Positions 27,323 through 36,308 of a DNA stretch of 64,000 bases are shown here, piece after piece (position 1 is the first letter of the stretch; each line of letters begins with the position of its first letter). This DNA comes from Gordonia sp. ABSL11-1 (GTDB taxonomy: Bacteria > Actinomycetota > Actinomycetes > Mycobacteriales > Mycobacteriaceae), in contig NZ_JASXSI010000015.1 in the NCBI RefSeq assembly GCF_030315685.1, positions 62,001 through 126,000 of the forward strand, written 5' to 3'. Position numbers and translations under genes: made by a program. The notes beneath the pieces are model-generated. The model searched no databases. It had not been told where the DNA came from and saw only the letters and a list, made by a program, of their open reading frames with translations.

Positions 27323-28662
27323 CGGTCCACCCCTCCCATCACCGGGTCGATACTGGCGACGGCGGTGATGACGTCGGCGACCATCCCGCCCTCGCACATC
27401 GCCGCCACCGCTTGGAGATTGGTGAACGACGGGTCGCGATAGTGCACGCGGTACGGGCGGGTGCCGCCGTCGCTGACCATGTGCACACCGAGCTCGCCGC
27501 GCGGTGACTCGACTGCCACGTAACACTGCCCGGCCGGCACGCGCAGACCCTCGGTGACCAGTTTGAAGTGGTGGATCAGCGCCTCCATGGAGGTGCCCAT
27601 GATCTCGGCGATGTGCTCAGGGGAGTTGCCGAGGCCGTCCGGGCCGAGCGCGAGGTCGGCGGGCCAGGCCAGTTTGCGGTCGTCGATCATCACCGGTCCG
27701 GGCCGGAGCCGGTCGAGGCATTGCCTGACAATCCGCACGGACTGCCGCATCTCCTTGACGCGGATCAGGTAGCGGCCGTAGGAGTCGCAGGTGGTGTCGG
27801 TGATGACGTCGAAGTCGTAATTCTCGTAACCACAGTAGGGTTGGGACTTACGCAGGTCGTGTGGCAGTCCGGTGGAACGCAGGACCGGTCCGGTGATGCC
27901 GAGCGCCATACACCCGGTCAGGTCCAGGTATCCGACCCCCTGGGTGCGTGCCTTCCAGATGTAGTTCTCGTTGAGGAGGTCCTCGAGTTCGCCGAGTCGG
28001 GCGGGGAGGATGTCGAGGAGTTCGCCGACCTTGTCCACGGCGTCGTCCGGAAGGTCCTGTGCGACACCGCCGGGCCGGATGTACGCGTGATTCATCCGCA
28101 GACCGGTGATGTACTCGAAGACGTCGAGGATCATCTCGCGCTCACGGAAACCGAGGAACATCGCGGTGACCGCGCCGAGTTCCATCCCGCCGGTGGCGAG
28201 GGCGACCAGGTGCGACGAGATGCGGTTCAGCTCCATCAGCATCACGCGGATCACGCTGGCGCGCTCCGGGATGTCGTCGGTGATGCCGAGCAGGCGCTCG
28301 ACCCCGAGGCAGTAGGCGGTCTCGTTGTAGAACGGGGACAGATAGTCCATCCGGGTGACGAACGTGACGCCCTGCGTCCAGTTGCGGTATTCGAGATTCT
28401 TCTCGATCCCGGTGTGCAGGTAGCCGATCCCGCATCGGGCCTCGGTGACCGTCTCACCCTCGATCTCGAGGATCAGCCGCAGCACTCCGTGGGTGGACGG
28501 GTGTTGCGGCCCCATGTTGACGACGATGCGTTCGTCGCCGGGCTGCGCCGCAGCCCGTTCGCGGACGGCGGTGACGATGTCGTCCCAGTCCTGGCCGGAG
28601 ACGGTGTAGGTCTGCGTGGCGTGGATGTTGTCGTGTGGGGTGTTGTGGCCGGTGGTGGTCAT
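27319..28662 (-). CDS. nuoD: NADH-quinone oxidoreductase subunit D
   Basis: This 49-kDa-type subunit forms the quinone site with NuoB; 447 residues. Family hallmarks: [55 protein letters not shown], the NiFe-hydrogenase-like [17 protein letters not shown], and the C-terminal [44 protein letters not shown]. About 30 extra residues ([19 protein letters not shown]) precede the core, as in other actinobacteria. ATG at 28662 overlaps the nuoC stop by one base; the stop overlaps the nuoEF start. Confidence 0.97.
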
Positions 28663-29411
28663 CAGTTGTACGACCTCCGTTGATCGGGCGGCGCGATGCG
28701 GGTTCCCTTGTACTCGACCGGAACCCCGCCGAGCGGGTAGTCCTTGCGCTGTGGGTGGCCCTGCCAGTCGTCGGGCATCTCGATGCGGGTGAGCGAGCGG
28801 TGTCCGTCGAAGATGATGCCGAAGAAGTCGTACGTCTCGCGTTCGTGCCAGTCGTTGGTGGGGTAGATGTCGCAGAGGCTGGGGATGTGCGGATCGTCGT
28901 CGGCGACCGTGACCTCCAGCCGGACCCGGCGATTGTGGGTGATCGACAGCAGCGGATAGACCGCATGGAGCTCTCGGTGCAGGTCGTCAGGATAGTGAAC
29001 TCCGTTGACACCCAGGCACAATTCGAATCGCAGGGTGTCGCGGTTGCGGAGGGTGAGTGCGACGGGGCGTAGGTGTTCGCGGCGTACGTGCAGGGTCATC
29101 TCGTCGCGGAACACGACCACCTTTTCGATCGCGTCGTCGTAGGTGGCAGCCGGCGCGCCGGCGGCGGCCTGCTCGTCGAGTCCGGCCGCCAGTTCGTCGG
29201 CGATCTCGTCGAAGTAGCCGCCGTAGGGGCGACTCGAACTCCCGGGGAGGGTGACGGCCTGGATCAGTCCGCCGTACCCGGAGGTGTCGCCGCTTCCGTG
29301 GACACCGAAGAGTCCCTTCCGGACACCGATCTGCTCGGGTCCGGTCTGTTCGGGCCGGGTGAGTTCGCCTCCGGTCCCGCGGGTCTCCGGGCCCGATCCG
29401 GACCCCGTCAT
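28662..29411 (-). CDS. nuoC: NADH-quinone oxidoreductase subunit C
   Basis: This 30-kDa-type peripheral subunit has 249 residues. A low-complexity Gly/Thr/Pro lead of about 30 residues precedes [20 protein letters not shown], typical of mycobacterial NuoC. The core ends with the family signature [19 protein letters not shown] and [23 protein letters not shown] at 29411 overlaps the nuoB stop (ATGA), which decides it over the much longer upstream open frame that runs through nuoB. Confidence 0.95.
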   Translation of the reverse strand: MTGSGSGPETRGTGGELTRPEQTGPEQIGVRKGLFGVHGSGDTSGYGGLIQAVTLPGSSSRPYGGYFDEIADELAAGLDEQAAAGAPAATYDDAIEKVVVFRDEMTLHVRREHLRPVALTLRNRDTLRFELCLGVNGVHYPDDLHRELHAVYPLLSITHNRRVRLEVTVADDDPHIPSLCDIYPTNDWHERETYDFFGIIFDGHRSLTRIEMPDDWQGHPQRKDYPLGGVPVEYKGTRIAPPDQRRSYN

Positions 29412-29962
29412 CGCAGGAGGCCCTTCATCTCGATCGTCGGCTTCGACTGCAGCGCGGCCTGTTCGGCCGCCCAGATGGCCTGTTCCCGGTTCACGCCCAG
29501 CGGCATCTGTGCGATCTGCTCGTGCAGTTTCAGGATGGCGTTGAGCAGCATCTCGGGCCGTGGCGGACAGCCCGGCAGGTAGATGTCGACCGGCACCACG
29601 TGGTCGACGCCCTGCACGATCGCGTAGTTGTTGAACATTCCGCCCGAGGATGCGCAAACACCCATGGCCAACACCCATTTGGGCTCGACCATCTGGTCGT
29701 AGATCTGCCGGAGGACAGGTGCCATCTTCTGGCTGACACGTCCGGCGACGATCATCAGATCGGCCTGCCGGGGTGAGGCCCGGAACGCCTCCATCCCGAA
29801 CCGGGCGAGATCGTAGCGCCCGGACGTCGTGGCCATCATCTCGATGGCACAGCACGCCAGGCCGAAGGTGGCCGGCCACAGCGAGCCCTTGCGCATGAAT
29901 CCGGCCAGATCTTCGACAGTGCTCAACAGGAATCCGCTGGGCAGCTTCTCCTCGAGTCCCAT
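29408..29962 (-). CDS. nuoB: NADH-quinone oxidoreductase subunit B
   Basis: This subunit holds the terminal [4Fe-4S] cluster N2 that reduces quinone; 184 residues. Cluster-region Cys are visible in [20 protein letters not shown] (adjacent Cys pair), in [18 protein letters not shown] and in [35 protein letters not shown] is the conserved central helix. An AGGAGG-type sequence lies upstream. A 71-bp gap, the largest in the operon, separates it from nuoA. Confidence 0.97.
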   Translation of the reverse strand: MGLEEKLPSGFLLSTVEDLAGFMRKGSLWPATFGLACCAIEMMATTSGRYDLARFGMEAFRASPRQADLMIVAGRVSQKMAPVLRQIYDQMVEPKWVLAMGVCASSGGMFNNYAIVQGVDHVVPVDIYLPGCPPRPEMLLNAILKLHEQIAQMPLGVNREQAIWAAEQAALQSKPTIEMKGLLR

Positions 29963-30033
29963 GTCGCGAACCTCCTTGCGTGTAGCGGCGGTCGCCCCGC
30001 GTGCTCATCGGCGAGCGCGCGAGAGCACCGTGG

Positions 30034-30447
30034 TCATTCCCAGCTGAGTCCTCCGCGCCGCCACTCGTAGGCGTAGGCCACCGAGACGTTGACGATGAAG
30101 AGGGCCATGGCGGCGAGACCGAACCATCCGAGGGCGTCGAAGGCGACGGCCCACGGGTAGAGGAACACGATCTCGATGTCGAAGATGATGAAGAGCATCG
30201 CGGTCAGGTAATACTTCACCGGGATGCGCTGAACCGTGCGTTCCAGGCGTGACGCCGTCATCACGGCGGGCCCGCCCGACGACGAGAGCGCGTGTGACTC
30301 CGTCAGTGGTTCGATGCCGCACTCATAGGGTTCGAGTTTGGCGCGGTTGTACCGTTTCGGTCCGACGAGGAGAGCGATACCGACCGAAAAGACCGCGAAC
30401 GCCACCGCAATTGCCCCGAGGACCATGATGGGGACGTAAGCGTTCAT
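30034..30447 (-). CDS. nuoA: NADH-quinone oxidoreductase subunit A
   Basis: This first operon gene encodes a three-span membrane subunit (137 residues) with [20 protein letters not shown] (the conserved loop Cys near the quinone site), [20 protein letters not shown] and [10 protein letters not shown]. The loop after the Cys is longer than in enteric NuoA, as in mycobacteria. ATG at 30447 follows a GGAGG by 12 nt; a longer open frame upstream lacks family similarity. TAGTGT and TTACAG elements lie about 60-75 bp upstream as possible -10 boxes for the whole nuo operon. Confidence 0.95.
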   Translation of the reverse strand: MNAYVPIMVLGAIAVAFAVFSVGIALLVGPKRYNRAKLEPYECGIEPLTESHALSSSGGPAVMTASRLERTVQRIPVKYYLTAMLFIIFDIEIVFLYPWAVAFDALGWFGLAAMALFIVNVSVAYAYEWRRGGLSWE

Positions 30448-30567
30448 AGCGTGACGGCCTCCGCAGGGTAGGGCCTGATGTGAGCTGTAACACACACACT
30501 ACAAGCGGAACCGACGGACTTGTCGAGCTTTCGGGCACGTGTTTCGGCGGTTGCGGACGAGATCGGC

Positions 30568-31032
30568 TCAGAGCCCGGTGCTGCGCAGCAGCTCGACGAG
30601 AGTCGTCGACAAGGTGATCGGATCGACGGGCAGCGTCGCGGTCGCATCGGCACGTGACCAGTCGGCCAGCCACCGGTCGTCGGCCCGGCCGAGGAGCACC
30701 AGGATCGGCGGGCACGGGTCGACCTCGTCCTTCATCTGCTTGGCCAGTCCCATGCCGCCCGCGGGGGTCGCCTCCCCGTCCAGGATGACCACGTCGATGA
30801 CACCGGCGTCGAGCTGTGCGAACACCATCGGCGCGGTCGCGACCTCGACGAAACTGAGCTCGGGCAGTGCTGGGTCGGGATGGCGCCCCAAGGCGCCGAT
30901 CACAGCTGCGCGCGTGTCGGAATGGTCGGAATAGACCAGAACCCGCAGGGCCACGACCCCCTCGGCGTCCCGGGGCCCGCCCTCCCGAGGTCGCAGCGAG
31001 CGTTTCTCGTTGCTCCGGTCGGGGTCTGTCAC
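30568..31032 (-). CDS. receiver-like protein upstream of nuo (Rv3143-type)
   Basis: This is a stand-alone response-regulator-like domain of 154 residues without a DNA-binding part. LRVLVYSDHSDTRAAVIGAL is the first strand and helix, and DVVILDGEATPAGGMGLAKQ places an Asp at the usual phosphoacceptor strand. The acidic pair after the first strand is reduced (SDHSD), so phosphorylation is uncertain. A homologue occupies the same place before nuoA in M. tuberculosis, which suggests a link with respiration. GTG at 31032 lies 7 nt after TAATGT (minus strand, 31045-31040), fixing a leaderless start; GTG at 30954 would give a minimal domain. Confidence 0.8.
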   Translation of the reverse strand: MTDPDRSNEKRSLRPREGGPRDAEGVVALRVLVYSDHSDTRAAVIGALGRHPDPALPELSFVEVATAPMVFAQLDAGVIDVVILDGEATPAGGMGLAKQMKDEVDPCPPILVLLGRADDRWLADWSRADATATLPVDPITLSTTLVELLRSTGL

Positions 31033-31174
31033 GTCGAGCACATTACCGTCCCACCCTCGCCGACCGTGTGCAGAATCGCCCGCCATCGTCCGCCCGCCTC
31101 GCCGACCGTGTCCGGATTCTCGTCGATCGTGCCCACGACCACGCCGGTTGGGCAGGCTTTGCGTCGAACTGTGC

Positions 31175-32260
31175 TCAGTGATCGGTGGAGAACCCGACCC
31201 GCCGACGATGGTTCTCCAGCGCGAAGGTCACCAGCTGATCGATGAGATCCGGGTATCGCACCCCGGTCGCCTCCCAGAGTTTCGGGTACATCGACCCCGG
31301 GGTGAATCCGGGAATCGTGTTGACCTCGTTCAACAGCCAACCGCGACCGCCCTCTTCGTAGAAGAAGTCGACGCGTGCCATCCCGGCGCAGCGCAGCGCG
31401 GTGAACGCCTTGGCGGCGAGATAGCGCACCTCGCGGGTGGCGTCGTCGGGCAGTTCGGCCGGGATGACGAGCGTTGCCGCGCCGGTGACGTATTTGTCCT
31501 CGTAGTCGTAGAACTCACTGCCGGGGAGGATCTCGCCGGGTACGGACGCCTCGGGTGCCGTGTTGCCCAGGACCGCGACCTCGACCTCCCGAGCCGTGAC
31601 ATGTTCCTCGATGATCACCACGTCGTCGTAACGCAGGGCGATGTCGATGGCCTTGTCGAGTTCGGACGGATCGTGCGCCTTGGAGATGCCGACCGACGAC
31701 CCGAGATTCGCGGGCTTGACGAACAGCGGCAGACCGAGTTCGTCGACGGCGCGGGCGACGATCGTGTTCGGGTCGTCGATGCCGTCGCGGAACTCGATCC
31801 AGCGGCACTGCGGGATGCCGGCCTGTTCGGCGACGACCTTCGCCATCGCCTTGTCCATGCACAGCGCCGACGACAACACCCCGGCACCGACGTAGGGCAC
31901 CTTGAACAGTTCGAGCATCCCCTGGATGGTGCCGTCCTCACCATGCGGCCCGTGCAGCAGTGGCAGGACGACGGTCACCGGTTGATCGGGGCCGTCGACC
32001 TCCCCGCGGATCGCGGTCAGCGGCTCGATCTCGGTGCCGGCGGCTTCGAGCCGATCCGGCAACGCACTGCCCTCGGTCAGCGCGGCGATCGCCTTGTCGT
32101 TGCGCAGCCAGGTGCCGCCCTTGGTGATGCCGATGGGTACGAGGTCGTACTTGCTGCGGTCGGCGGCGGCGAGCACATGGGCCGCGGTGACACAGGAGAC
32201 GTCGTGTTCTGCGGACACCCCACCGAAGAGGACGACCAGACGCAGCAGGGGTGAAGCCAT
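31175..32260 (-). CDS. ddl: D-alanine--D-alanine ligase
   Basis: This cytosolic ATP-grasp enzyme joins two D-alanines for peptidoglycan precursors; 361 residues. Motifs in order: VVLFGGVSAEHDVSCVTAAH, PLLHGPHGEDGTIQGMLEL, VPYVGAGVLSSALCMDKAMA, LPLFVKPANLGSSVGISKA, YEDKYVTGAATLVIPA, ARVDFFYEEG and NEVNTIPGFTPGSMYPKLW. The Tyr/Lys of the omega loop favour D-Ala as second substrate (no D-Lac signature), so vancomycin sensitivity is expected from this gene. ATG at 32260 is 7 nt after TATCGT. It is divergent from murF, 68 bp apart. Confidence 0.96.
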   Translation of the reverse strand: MASPLLRLVVLFGGVSAEHDVSCVTAAHVLAAADRSKYDLVPIGITKGGTWLRNDKAIAALTEGSALPDRLEAAGTEIEPLTAIRGEVDGPDQPVTVVLPLLHGPHGEDGTIQGMLELFKVPYVGAGVLSSALCMDKAMAKVVAEQAGIPQCRWIEFRDGIDDPNTIVARAVDELGLPLFVKPANLGSSVGISKAHDPSELDKAIDIALRYDDVVIIEEHVTAREVEVAVLGNTAPEASVPGEILPGSEFYDYEDKYVTGAATLVIPAELPDDATREVRYLAAKAFTALRCAGMARVDFFYEEGGRGWLLNEVNTIPGFTPGSMYPKLWEATGVRYPDLIDQLVTFALENHRRRVGFSTDH

Positions 32261-32328
32261 GGCAGACACGATACGGCCAGCGGGGACACCGCAGCCGCCC
32301 GAGGTCGGCGGGCTTGTAGCGTTGCGGT

Positions 32329-33651
32329 GTGCATGTGAGGGCGAGTGAGGTGGCCGAGGCCGTCGGCGGGCGGCTGGTCGGCGACGACGTGACGATCGAC
32401 GGTGCCGGCATCGACTCTCGGAGCGTCCGCCCGGGTCAGCTGTTCGTGCCGATCGTCGCCGCGCGCGACGGCCACGAGTACGTGTCGTCGGCGGTCGCGG
32501 GCGGAGCGTCGGCGTACCTGACCTCGGTCGGGCGACTGCCGGATGTCGCCGCACCCGCGATCGAGGTCACCGAGACCGCGGCTGCGCTCGCCGATCTCGG
32601 CGGTGCCATACGAGACCGGCTGCCCGATCGCGTCGTCGGCGTTACGGGTTCCGTCGGCAAGACCTCCACCAAGGACCTGCTCGCCGGCGTGCTCGCCACG
32701 ACCTATCGGACCACCGCCAGCGAGAAGTCGTTCAACAACGAGCTGGGTCTGCCGCTGACGCTGTCCAACGCCCCCGACGACACCGAGGCGGTCGTCGTCG
32801 AGATGGGCGCCCGCGGCATCGGCCACATCGATCTGCTGTGCGGTATCGCCCGGCCCACCGTCGGCATCATCACCCGCGTCGAAGGCGTGCATCTGGAGTT
32901 GTTCGGCGACATCGACGCCGTCGCGCAAGCCAAGGGCGAACTGGTCGAGGCGCTTCCGGTCGACGGCCTCGCGGTGCTCAACGCGGACCATGCGCGAGTG
33001 GCGGCCATGGCCGACCGCACCGACGCCGGCGTGCTGACCTTCGGGCTCACCCCGGCGGCCGACGTGCATGCCGCCGACGTCGTCCTCGACGACCAGTTAC
33101 GTGCCTCGTTCCGGCTGCACACCCCGTGGGGTGAGACCGACATCCGGTTGGGTGCACGAGGCGAACACCAGGTGCCGAACGCGCTCGCCGCGGCGGCCGC
33201 GGCCGGCTGGCTGGGCGTACCCGTCGACGTCATGGCCGACGGATTCCTCGGGGCCGCGCTGTCCGGACTGCGGATGGAGCTGTCCACGACGGCGGGCGGC
33301 GTGACCATCATCAACGACGCCTACAACGCGAATCCGACGTCGATGGCGGCAGCGCTGTCGTCGTTGGCGGCGCTCGACGCCCCGCGCCGGGTCGCGGTCC
33401 TCGGGACGATGGCCGAACTGGGTGCCGACTCGGCGACCGAGCACGTCGCGATCACCGCCCGCGCACGTGAACTCGGTGTCGATGTCATCGCGGTCGACGA
33501 ACCCGACTACGGCGAGGACGCCCGCCACGTCCCCGACGTCGACGGCGCCGTCGCCGCACTCGGCGACCTCGCGTCCGGCGATGCCGTGCTCGTCAAGGGC
33601 AGCCGGGTCGCCGCACTCGAGCGTGTCGCCGAGGCATTGCTCGAGCGCTGA
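32329..33651 (+). CDS. murF: MurF-type Mur ligase (UDP-MurNAc-tripeptide--D-Ala-D-Ala ligase)
   Basis: This 440-residue Mur ligase would add D-Ala-D-Ala to the UDP-MurNAc tripeptide in the cytosol, the step after Ddl, whose gene is divergent. Motifs: GIDSRSVRPGQLFVPIVAAR (N-terminal substrate domain), P-loop VGVTGSVGKTSTKDLLA, SFNNELGLPLTLSNAPDDTE, EMGARGIGHIDLLCGIARP, VLNADHARVAAMA, and INDAYNANPTSMAAAL. Because actinobacteria keep murF in the division cell-wall cluster and no dcw genes are nearby, this could be a second copy; the rest of the genome is needed to tell. GTG at 32329 follows TAGCGT by 7 nt, i.e. leaderless. Confidence 0.9.
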   Translation: MHVRASEVAEAVGGRLVGDDVTIDGAGIDSRSVRPGQLFVPIVAARDGHEYVSSAVAGGASAYLTSVGRLPDVAAPAIEVTETAAALADLGGAIRDRLPDRVVGVTGSVGKTSTKDLLAGVLATTYRTTASEKSFNNELGLPLTLSNAPDDTEAVVVEMGARGIGHIDLLCGIARPTVGIITRVEGVHLELFGDIDAVAQAKGELVEALPVDGLAVLNADHARVAAMADRTDAGVLTFGLTPAADVHAADVVLDDQLRASFRLHTPWGETDIRLGARGEHQVPNALAAAAAAGWLGVPVDVMADGFLGAALSGLRMELSTTAGGVTIINDAYNANPTSMAAALSSLAALDAPRRVAVLGTMAELGADSATEHVAITARARELGVDVIAVDEPDYGEDARHVPDVDGAVAALGDLASGDAVLVKGSRVAALERVAEALLER

Positions 33652-33672
33652 GCTGGTCCGCCGGCGGCGACC

Positions 33673-34446
33673 TCAGCCGTCTCGCCCCTCGGCGTTCGCG
33701 ACGATGATGTCGCGCAGGAACTGTGCGAGTCCCGGCGCCCGCGTGTCGTAGTGCGCGGTGAATCGCGGGTCGGAGAGGTACATCTCGGCGAGATTCATCT
33801 GCATCTCGTACCCGCAGTCGTAGAACTTGTTGATCCCGGCCCGGTGTTCTTCGGCGAGGGCGTCGGCCTCCGGTGAACCGGCGGTGACCCCGGCGCGCAT
33901 CGCATCGGCCAGCTTCGCCTCGAGTGCGTCGCCCTCGGCTTTGATCCGGCGCCAGTCGTCCTTGTCGAATCGGGCCGTCCGCTCCAGGCTCTGTCGCCAC
34001 GCGTCGGTCTCCCCCCAGCGCTCCTGCGCCTCGGCGGCGTACTCGTCGCCCGGCCAGTCGTCGCCGAAGATCTCGGCCTGCTCCACCGCGGTCAGCTGGA
34101 TGCCGTCCTTCTTCGCGTTCATCATCTCCTCCACTGCTGCGACCATCCGGTGCAAGCGATCGATCCGTTCGGTCAGCAGATCGTGCTGATCCCGCAGATG
34201 CGCCATCGCATCCACGGACGGATCGTCGAGCAGGGTCGCGATCTGCTCCAGTGGGAAGCCCAGCTCACGGTAGGTCAGCACGCGGTGCAGCCGTTCGACG
34301 TCGGCGTCGTCGTACTTCCGATAGCCCGACGCCGTGCGGCCCGACGGCACCACCAGCCCGATGTGGTCGTAGTGGTGCAGGGTGCGGACGCTGATCCCGA
34401 CGAGCCGCGCGATTGCGCCGACCGTGCGCTGGTCTTCCTCGCTCAC
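33673..34446 (-). CDS. MerR-family regulator with TipAS domain (TipAL-like)
   Basis: This 257-residue regulator has an N-terminal MerR helix-turn-helix (VGAIARLVGISVRTLHHYDH, then GLVVPSGRTASGYRKYDDAD), a coiled-coil dimer helix around residues 80-115, and a C-terminal all-helical TipAS-type drug-recognition domain. The last contains EIFGDDWPGDEYAAEAQERW and FYDCGYEMQMNLAEMYLSDP. The Cys in FYDCG is at the position used by TipA for thiopeptide attachment. Such proteins activate their own promoter and export genes on binding antibiotics. GTG at 34446 is chosen because a MerR-type promoter with a 19-bp spacer ends 7 nt before it; GTG at 34455 is the alternative. Confidence 0.88.
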   Translation of the reverse strand: MSEEDQRTVGAIARLVGISVRTLHHYDHIGLVVPSGRTASGYRKYDDADVERLHRVLTYRELGFPLEQIATLLDDPSVDAMAHLRDQHDLLTERIDRLHRMVAAVEEMMNAKKDGIQLTAVEQAEIFGDDWPGDEYAAEAQERWGETDAWRQSLERTARFDKDDWRRIKAEGDALEAKLADAMRAGVTAGSPEADALAEEHRAGINKFYDCGYEMQMNLAEMYLSDPRFTAHYDTRAPGLAQFLRDIIVANAEGRDG

Positions 34447-34453
34447 ATCTGAC

Positions 34454-34484
34454 ACTGTGGTGCCTCACGTCGCGTCAGGGTCAA
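34454..34484 (-). promoter_or_regulatory. MerR/TipA-type promoter and operator
   Basis: On the minus strand TTGACC (34484-34479) and CACAGT (34459-34454) are separated by 19 bp, the long spacer of MerR-activated promoters. The spacer holds an imperfect palindrome, CCTGACG-CGA-CGTGAGG (34479-34463), of the CCTnACG/CGTnAGG type. The layout implies autoregulation. Confidence 0.65.
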
Positions 34485-34518
34485 GGGCGGAAATCCGCCC
34501 TGAGTTCCACCGCGGAAC

Positions 34519-34959
34519 CTACGGCGCGAGCCCGAACTCCTGGTCGCCCTTGGTGCAGCTCGCGAGGATGCCGGTGGTCTCCGACGGCCCGCAGTCCCAG
34601 CCCGCCACCTGCTGCGGTGCTCCGGTCGCGATCTTCGGGCCGTACTCCGTCGCGACCTTCTTCGCGGTGCCGCAGTCCAGGTCGCCGCCGAGGATCAGGA
34701 TGCGCAGGGCCCCGTCGGGACCCTTGGTGGTCCCGCACGCGGTGGTGTGGGCGTGATCGTCGGCGACGGAGGTCGTCGGGGAGGCCGGCTTCGGCCCGCC
34801 GACGACTGATGCGCTCGGGTTCTCCGACACCGTCGTCGCCGATCCGGAAGCCGCTCCCGATGACGGCGCGGACTCCCGTTCGGTGCCGCATCCGGCGAGT
34901 GCGAGGCCCAGCACCCCGGCGGCGAGAACGAACACGATTCGATGCAGGCTGCGCGACAT
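34519..34959 (-). CDS. small lipoprotein, function unknown
   Basis: This exported lipoprotein has about 146 residues. The signal peptide IVFVLAAGVLGLALAGCGTE has a clear lipobox (ALAGC). A 45-residue Ser/Thr/Pro spacer is followed by a compact domain, CGTTKGPDGALRILILGGDL to QVAGWDCGPSETTGILASC, with four Cys that may form two disulfides. I do not recognise a named family, though similar small mycolata lipoproteins exist. ATG at 34959 lies 7 nt after TACGGT; ATG at 34965 is the rival. It is divergent from tgt. Confidence 0.75.
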   Translation of the reverse strand: MSRSLHRIVFVLAAGVLGLALAGCGTERESAPSSGAASGSATTVSENPSASVVGGPKPASPTTSVADDHAHTTACGTTKGPDGALRILILGGDLDCGTAKKVATEYGPKIATGAPQQVAGWDCGPSETTGILASCTKGDQEFGLAP

Positions 34960-35031
34960 GGACATCACCGTACCGGGTCCGATCGGCGTCCAGGTTTGGG
35001 CGGTGAGGCCCCCACCTGCAAGGATGCACCC

Positions 35032-36306
35032 GTGAGTTCCGACGACCCCGCCATCGGCCCTGATCATTCGTTCACCGTCGGCGCGTCTCTGCCCGGCACC
35101 AGGGGCCGGACCGGCGTCATCGACACCCCGCACGGGCAGATCCACACACCGGCCTTCGTGCCGGTCGGCACCAAGGCCACCGTCAAGACGGTCCTGCCCG
35201 AATCGGTCGCCGAGCTCGGTGCGCAGGCGGTCCTCGCCAACGCGTATCACCTCTATCTGCAGCCCGGACCGGAGATCATCGACGAAGCCGGTGGTCTCGG
35301 GGCCTTCATGAACTGGCCCGGACCCACCTACACCGACAGCGGGGGATTCCAGGTCATGTCCCTCGGTGTCGGGTTCAAGAAGGTCATCTCGATGGATGTC
35401 GTCGGCGAGCAGAACGACGCCGCGACCGCCGCCGGCAAGGAGCGCCTCTCGGCCGTCGACGACGACGGCGTCACCTTCAAGTCGCATCTCGACGGATCAG
35501 CCCACCGGTTCACCCCGGAGGTGTCGATGCAGATCCAGCATCAGCTGGGCGCCGACATCATCTTCGCGTTCGACGAACTGACCACCCTGATGAACACCCG
35601 TATGTATCAGGAGAATTCGCTGGAACGCACTCGGCTGTGGGCGATTCGCTGTCTCGCCGAACACAATCGGCTGACCCGCGAGCGCACCCATCGTCCGCCA
35701 CAGTCGCTGTGGGGTGTCATCCAGGGCGCCCAGTACGAGGATCTGCGCCGCAAGGCCGCGCGGGACCTGGTCACCATGAGCGCGATGGACCAGGCCGACG
35801 GCGGGCGTGGTTTCGGCGGCTTCGGGATCGGCGGTGCGCTCACCAAGGACGACCTCGGCACCATCGTCGGCTGGGTCAACGACGAACTGCCGCAGGACAA
35901 GCCGAAGCATCTGCTCGGTATCAGCGAGCCGGACGACATCTTCGTGGCGATCGAGAATGGCGCCGACACCTTCGACTGCGTGTCGCCGACCCGCGTCGCC
36001 CGTAATGGGGCGATCTACTCGCGCGACGGCCGGTACAACGTCACCAATGCCAAGTACCGCAAGGACTTCCGGCCGCTCGATGCCGAGGTGGAGAACTACA
36101 GCTCGCAGTACACCCGCGCGTACCTGCACCATCTGTTCAAGGCCAAGGAAGGACTCGCGGCGACGCTCGCGACGCTGCACAACGTGTCGTTCATCGTGCA
36201 GATGGTCGACGGTGCCCGCGGCGCCATCGAGGCCGGGAACTACATCGAGTACCGCGACGACTTCCTGGGCCGGTACTACGCGAGTTCCCGCAGCTCGGGG
36301 TCCTGA
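35032..36306 (+). CDS. tgt: tRNA-guanine transglycosylase-like protein, zinc site lost
   Basis: This TIM-barrel base-exchange enzyme of 424 residues would replace G34 by a 7-deazaguanine in GUN-anticodon tRNAs. The catalytic/substrate motifs are present: TYTDSGGFQVMSLG, FAFDELTTLMN, and DTFDCVSPTRVARNGAIYSR. In bacterial Tgt the next motif is a CxCxxC zinc site shortly before RAYLHHL; here it reads AEVENYSSQYTRAYLHHLF, with no Cys at any of the three places, while the His region stays. A 40-residue insertion (GVGFKKVISMDVVGEQNDAA) follows the first motif. A GluQ-RS gene, acting on queuosine tRNA-Asp, lies 3.4 kb away. GTG at 35032 has AAGGA 8 nt before it. Confidence 0.88.
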   Translation: MSSDDPAIGPDHSFTVGASLPGTRGRTGVIDTPHGQIHTPAFVPVGTKATVKTVLPESVAELGAQAVLANAYHLYLQPGPEIIDEAGGLGAFMNWPGPTYTDSGGFQVMSLGVGFKKVISMDVVGEQNDAATAAGKERLSAVDDDGVTFKSHLDGSAHRFTPEVSMQIQHQLGADIIFAFDELTTLMNTRMYQENSLERTRLWAIRCLAEHNRLTRERTHRPPQSLWGVIQGAQYEDLRRKAARDLVTMSAMDQADGGRGFGGFGIGGALTKDDLGTIVGWVNDELPQDKPKHLLGISEPDDIFVAIENGADTFDCVSPTRVARNGAIYSRDGRYNVTNAKYRKDFRPLDAEVENYSSQYTRAYLHHLFKAKEGLAATLATLHNVSFIVQMVDGARGAIEAGNYIEYRDDFLGRYYASSRSSGS

Positions 36307-36308
36307 GT

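Noticed and set aside
29412..30008. An N-terminally extended NuoC running through nuoB
   Set aside because: The extension lies in another frame of the conserved nuoB gene and has no family similarity; the ATGA overlap at 29408-29411 marks the true start.
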